Part shown: positions 22,220-22,406 of the stretch, piece by piece | Layout: the number at the start of each line of letters is the position of its first letter | Position numbering within the stretch: the stretch's first letter is position 1 | NCBI GenBank assembly: GCA_051892815.1 | Contig: JBJFGP010000057.1 | Coordinates: forward strand, 1 to 22,406 | Reading direction: 5' to 3' | DNA length: 22,406 nucleotides | Source of the DNA: JAXFQS01 sp051892815 | GTDB taxonomy: Bacteria; Verrucomicrobiota; Kiritimatiellia; RFP12; DVOR01 | Notes under the pieces: model-generated | Database searches by the model: none | The model's input: the letters and a program-made list of their open reading frames with translations, nothing else | What the model was told of the DNA's origin: nothing | Position numbers and translations under genes: made by a program

Positions 22220-22406
22220 ATGTTGCTGGAGACGCGGAATCTCTGCTTTTGGTATTCGCCGGTTTTCCAGGCTCTGTCGGATGTTTCGGTTGCCGTGCCG
22301 CGGGGCGGGACATTGGGCATTGTGGGTGAGAGTGGTTGCGGGAAGTCGACTTTTGCGCAGGGTGTGACGGGGCTGTTGAAGCCGACTTGGGGGGAGGTTT
22401 TGTCGG
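22220..22406 (+). CDS. Second peptide/nickel-type ABC ATPase (OppF/DppF family), 5' part
   Basis: The first 62 codons of a second ATPase, cut by the window edge. LLETRNLCFWYSP opens the domain, then a VSVAVPRGGTLGIVGESGCGKST block carries Walker A. Paired D- and F-type ATPases are usual in Opp/Dpp transporters. ATG 22220 was chosen for the GAGGGGG six bases upstream. A GTG at 22202 is a possible longer start that would overlap the preceding gene by eight bases. Confidence 0.88.
   Translation, partial: MLLETRNLCFWYSPVFQALSDVSVAVPRGGTLGIVGESGCGKSTFAQGVTGLLKPTWGEVLS

Noticed and set aside
20362..22320. 652-codon open frame on the minus strand across the CDF and ABC genes
   Set aside because: It is a GC-driven mirror of two recognised genes, with Gly/Val/Asp/Glu-rich nonsense composition.

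Overview
The window looks like a chromosomal segment of an anaerobic, probably Gram-negative bacterium. The best guess is the Verrucomicrobiota/Kiritimatiellota/Lentisphaerota group, which I infer rather than prove. The reasons are a GC-rich genome, a reverse rubrerythrin next to a PerR-type regulator, a stand-alone LUD protein, a fused PlsC-GNAT acyltransferase, a BspA-like leucine-rich-repeat surface protein, and a secreted clan-A-like glycoside hydrolase with a CBM9-like tail. No mobile element, phage gene or CRISPR array is visible.

Layout: 2-190 is the end of an unrecognised gene. 509-3631 is a rightward run, panD-tsaD-galE-LUD protein, behind a TTGAAT-N17-TATACT promoter, and it ends in an intergenic region with a terminator-like hairpin. 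3906-7139 is a 1077-residue secreted LRR/InlB-like/Ig-like protein. Its only visible promoter has a run of 20 G between a perfect -35 and a near-perfect -10. 7358-13591 is a tightly packed leftward operon: TPR membrane protein, VanZ-like, rarA, acyltransferase, recN. 13888-14931 holds a reverse rubrerythrin and a PerR-like regulator, separated by a strong terminator. A tRNA-Lys(UUU) on the minus strand follows, and its terminator overlaps the perR stop codon. 15404-16747 is a secreted C39-like cysteine peptidase. It converges on a 1082-residue secreted glycoside hydrolase (20078-16830). From 20380 rightward come a cation diffusion facilitator and two peptide/nickel-type ABC ATPases, the second cut by the window edge.

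Two signals stand out. First, seven of the eight promoters I can read have a -35/-10 spacer of exactly 17 bases. The eighth, in front of the LRR surface protein, has a spacer of 23 bases, 20 of which are a poly-G run. That is the design of a slipped-strand phase-variation switch, and the form seen here should be OFF or weak. Second, three intergenic regions carry degenerate arrays with a 23-base period. Many units start with a quasi-palindromic GGTNNNNACC head. Each array lies just upstream of a promoter for an exported or membrane protein (LRR protein, C39 peptidase, cation transporter). I do not recognise these arrays as any described element. Two of the three downstream genes (C39 peptidase and CDF) also appear to be transcribed as near-leaderless mRNAs.

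Synonymous codon choice also flips between C-ending and G-ending inside single uninterrupted genes (acyltransferase, glycoside hydrolase, first ABC ATPase), giving strand-composition domains that ignore gene borders.
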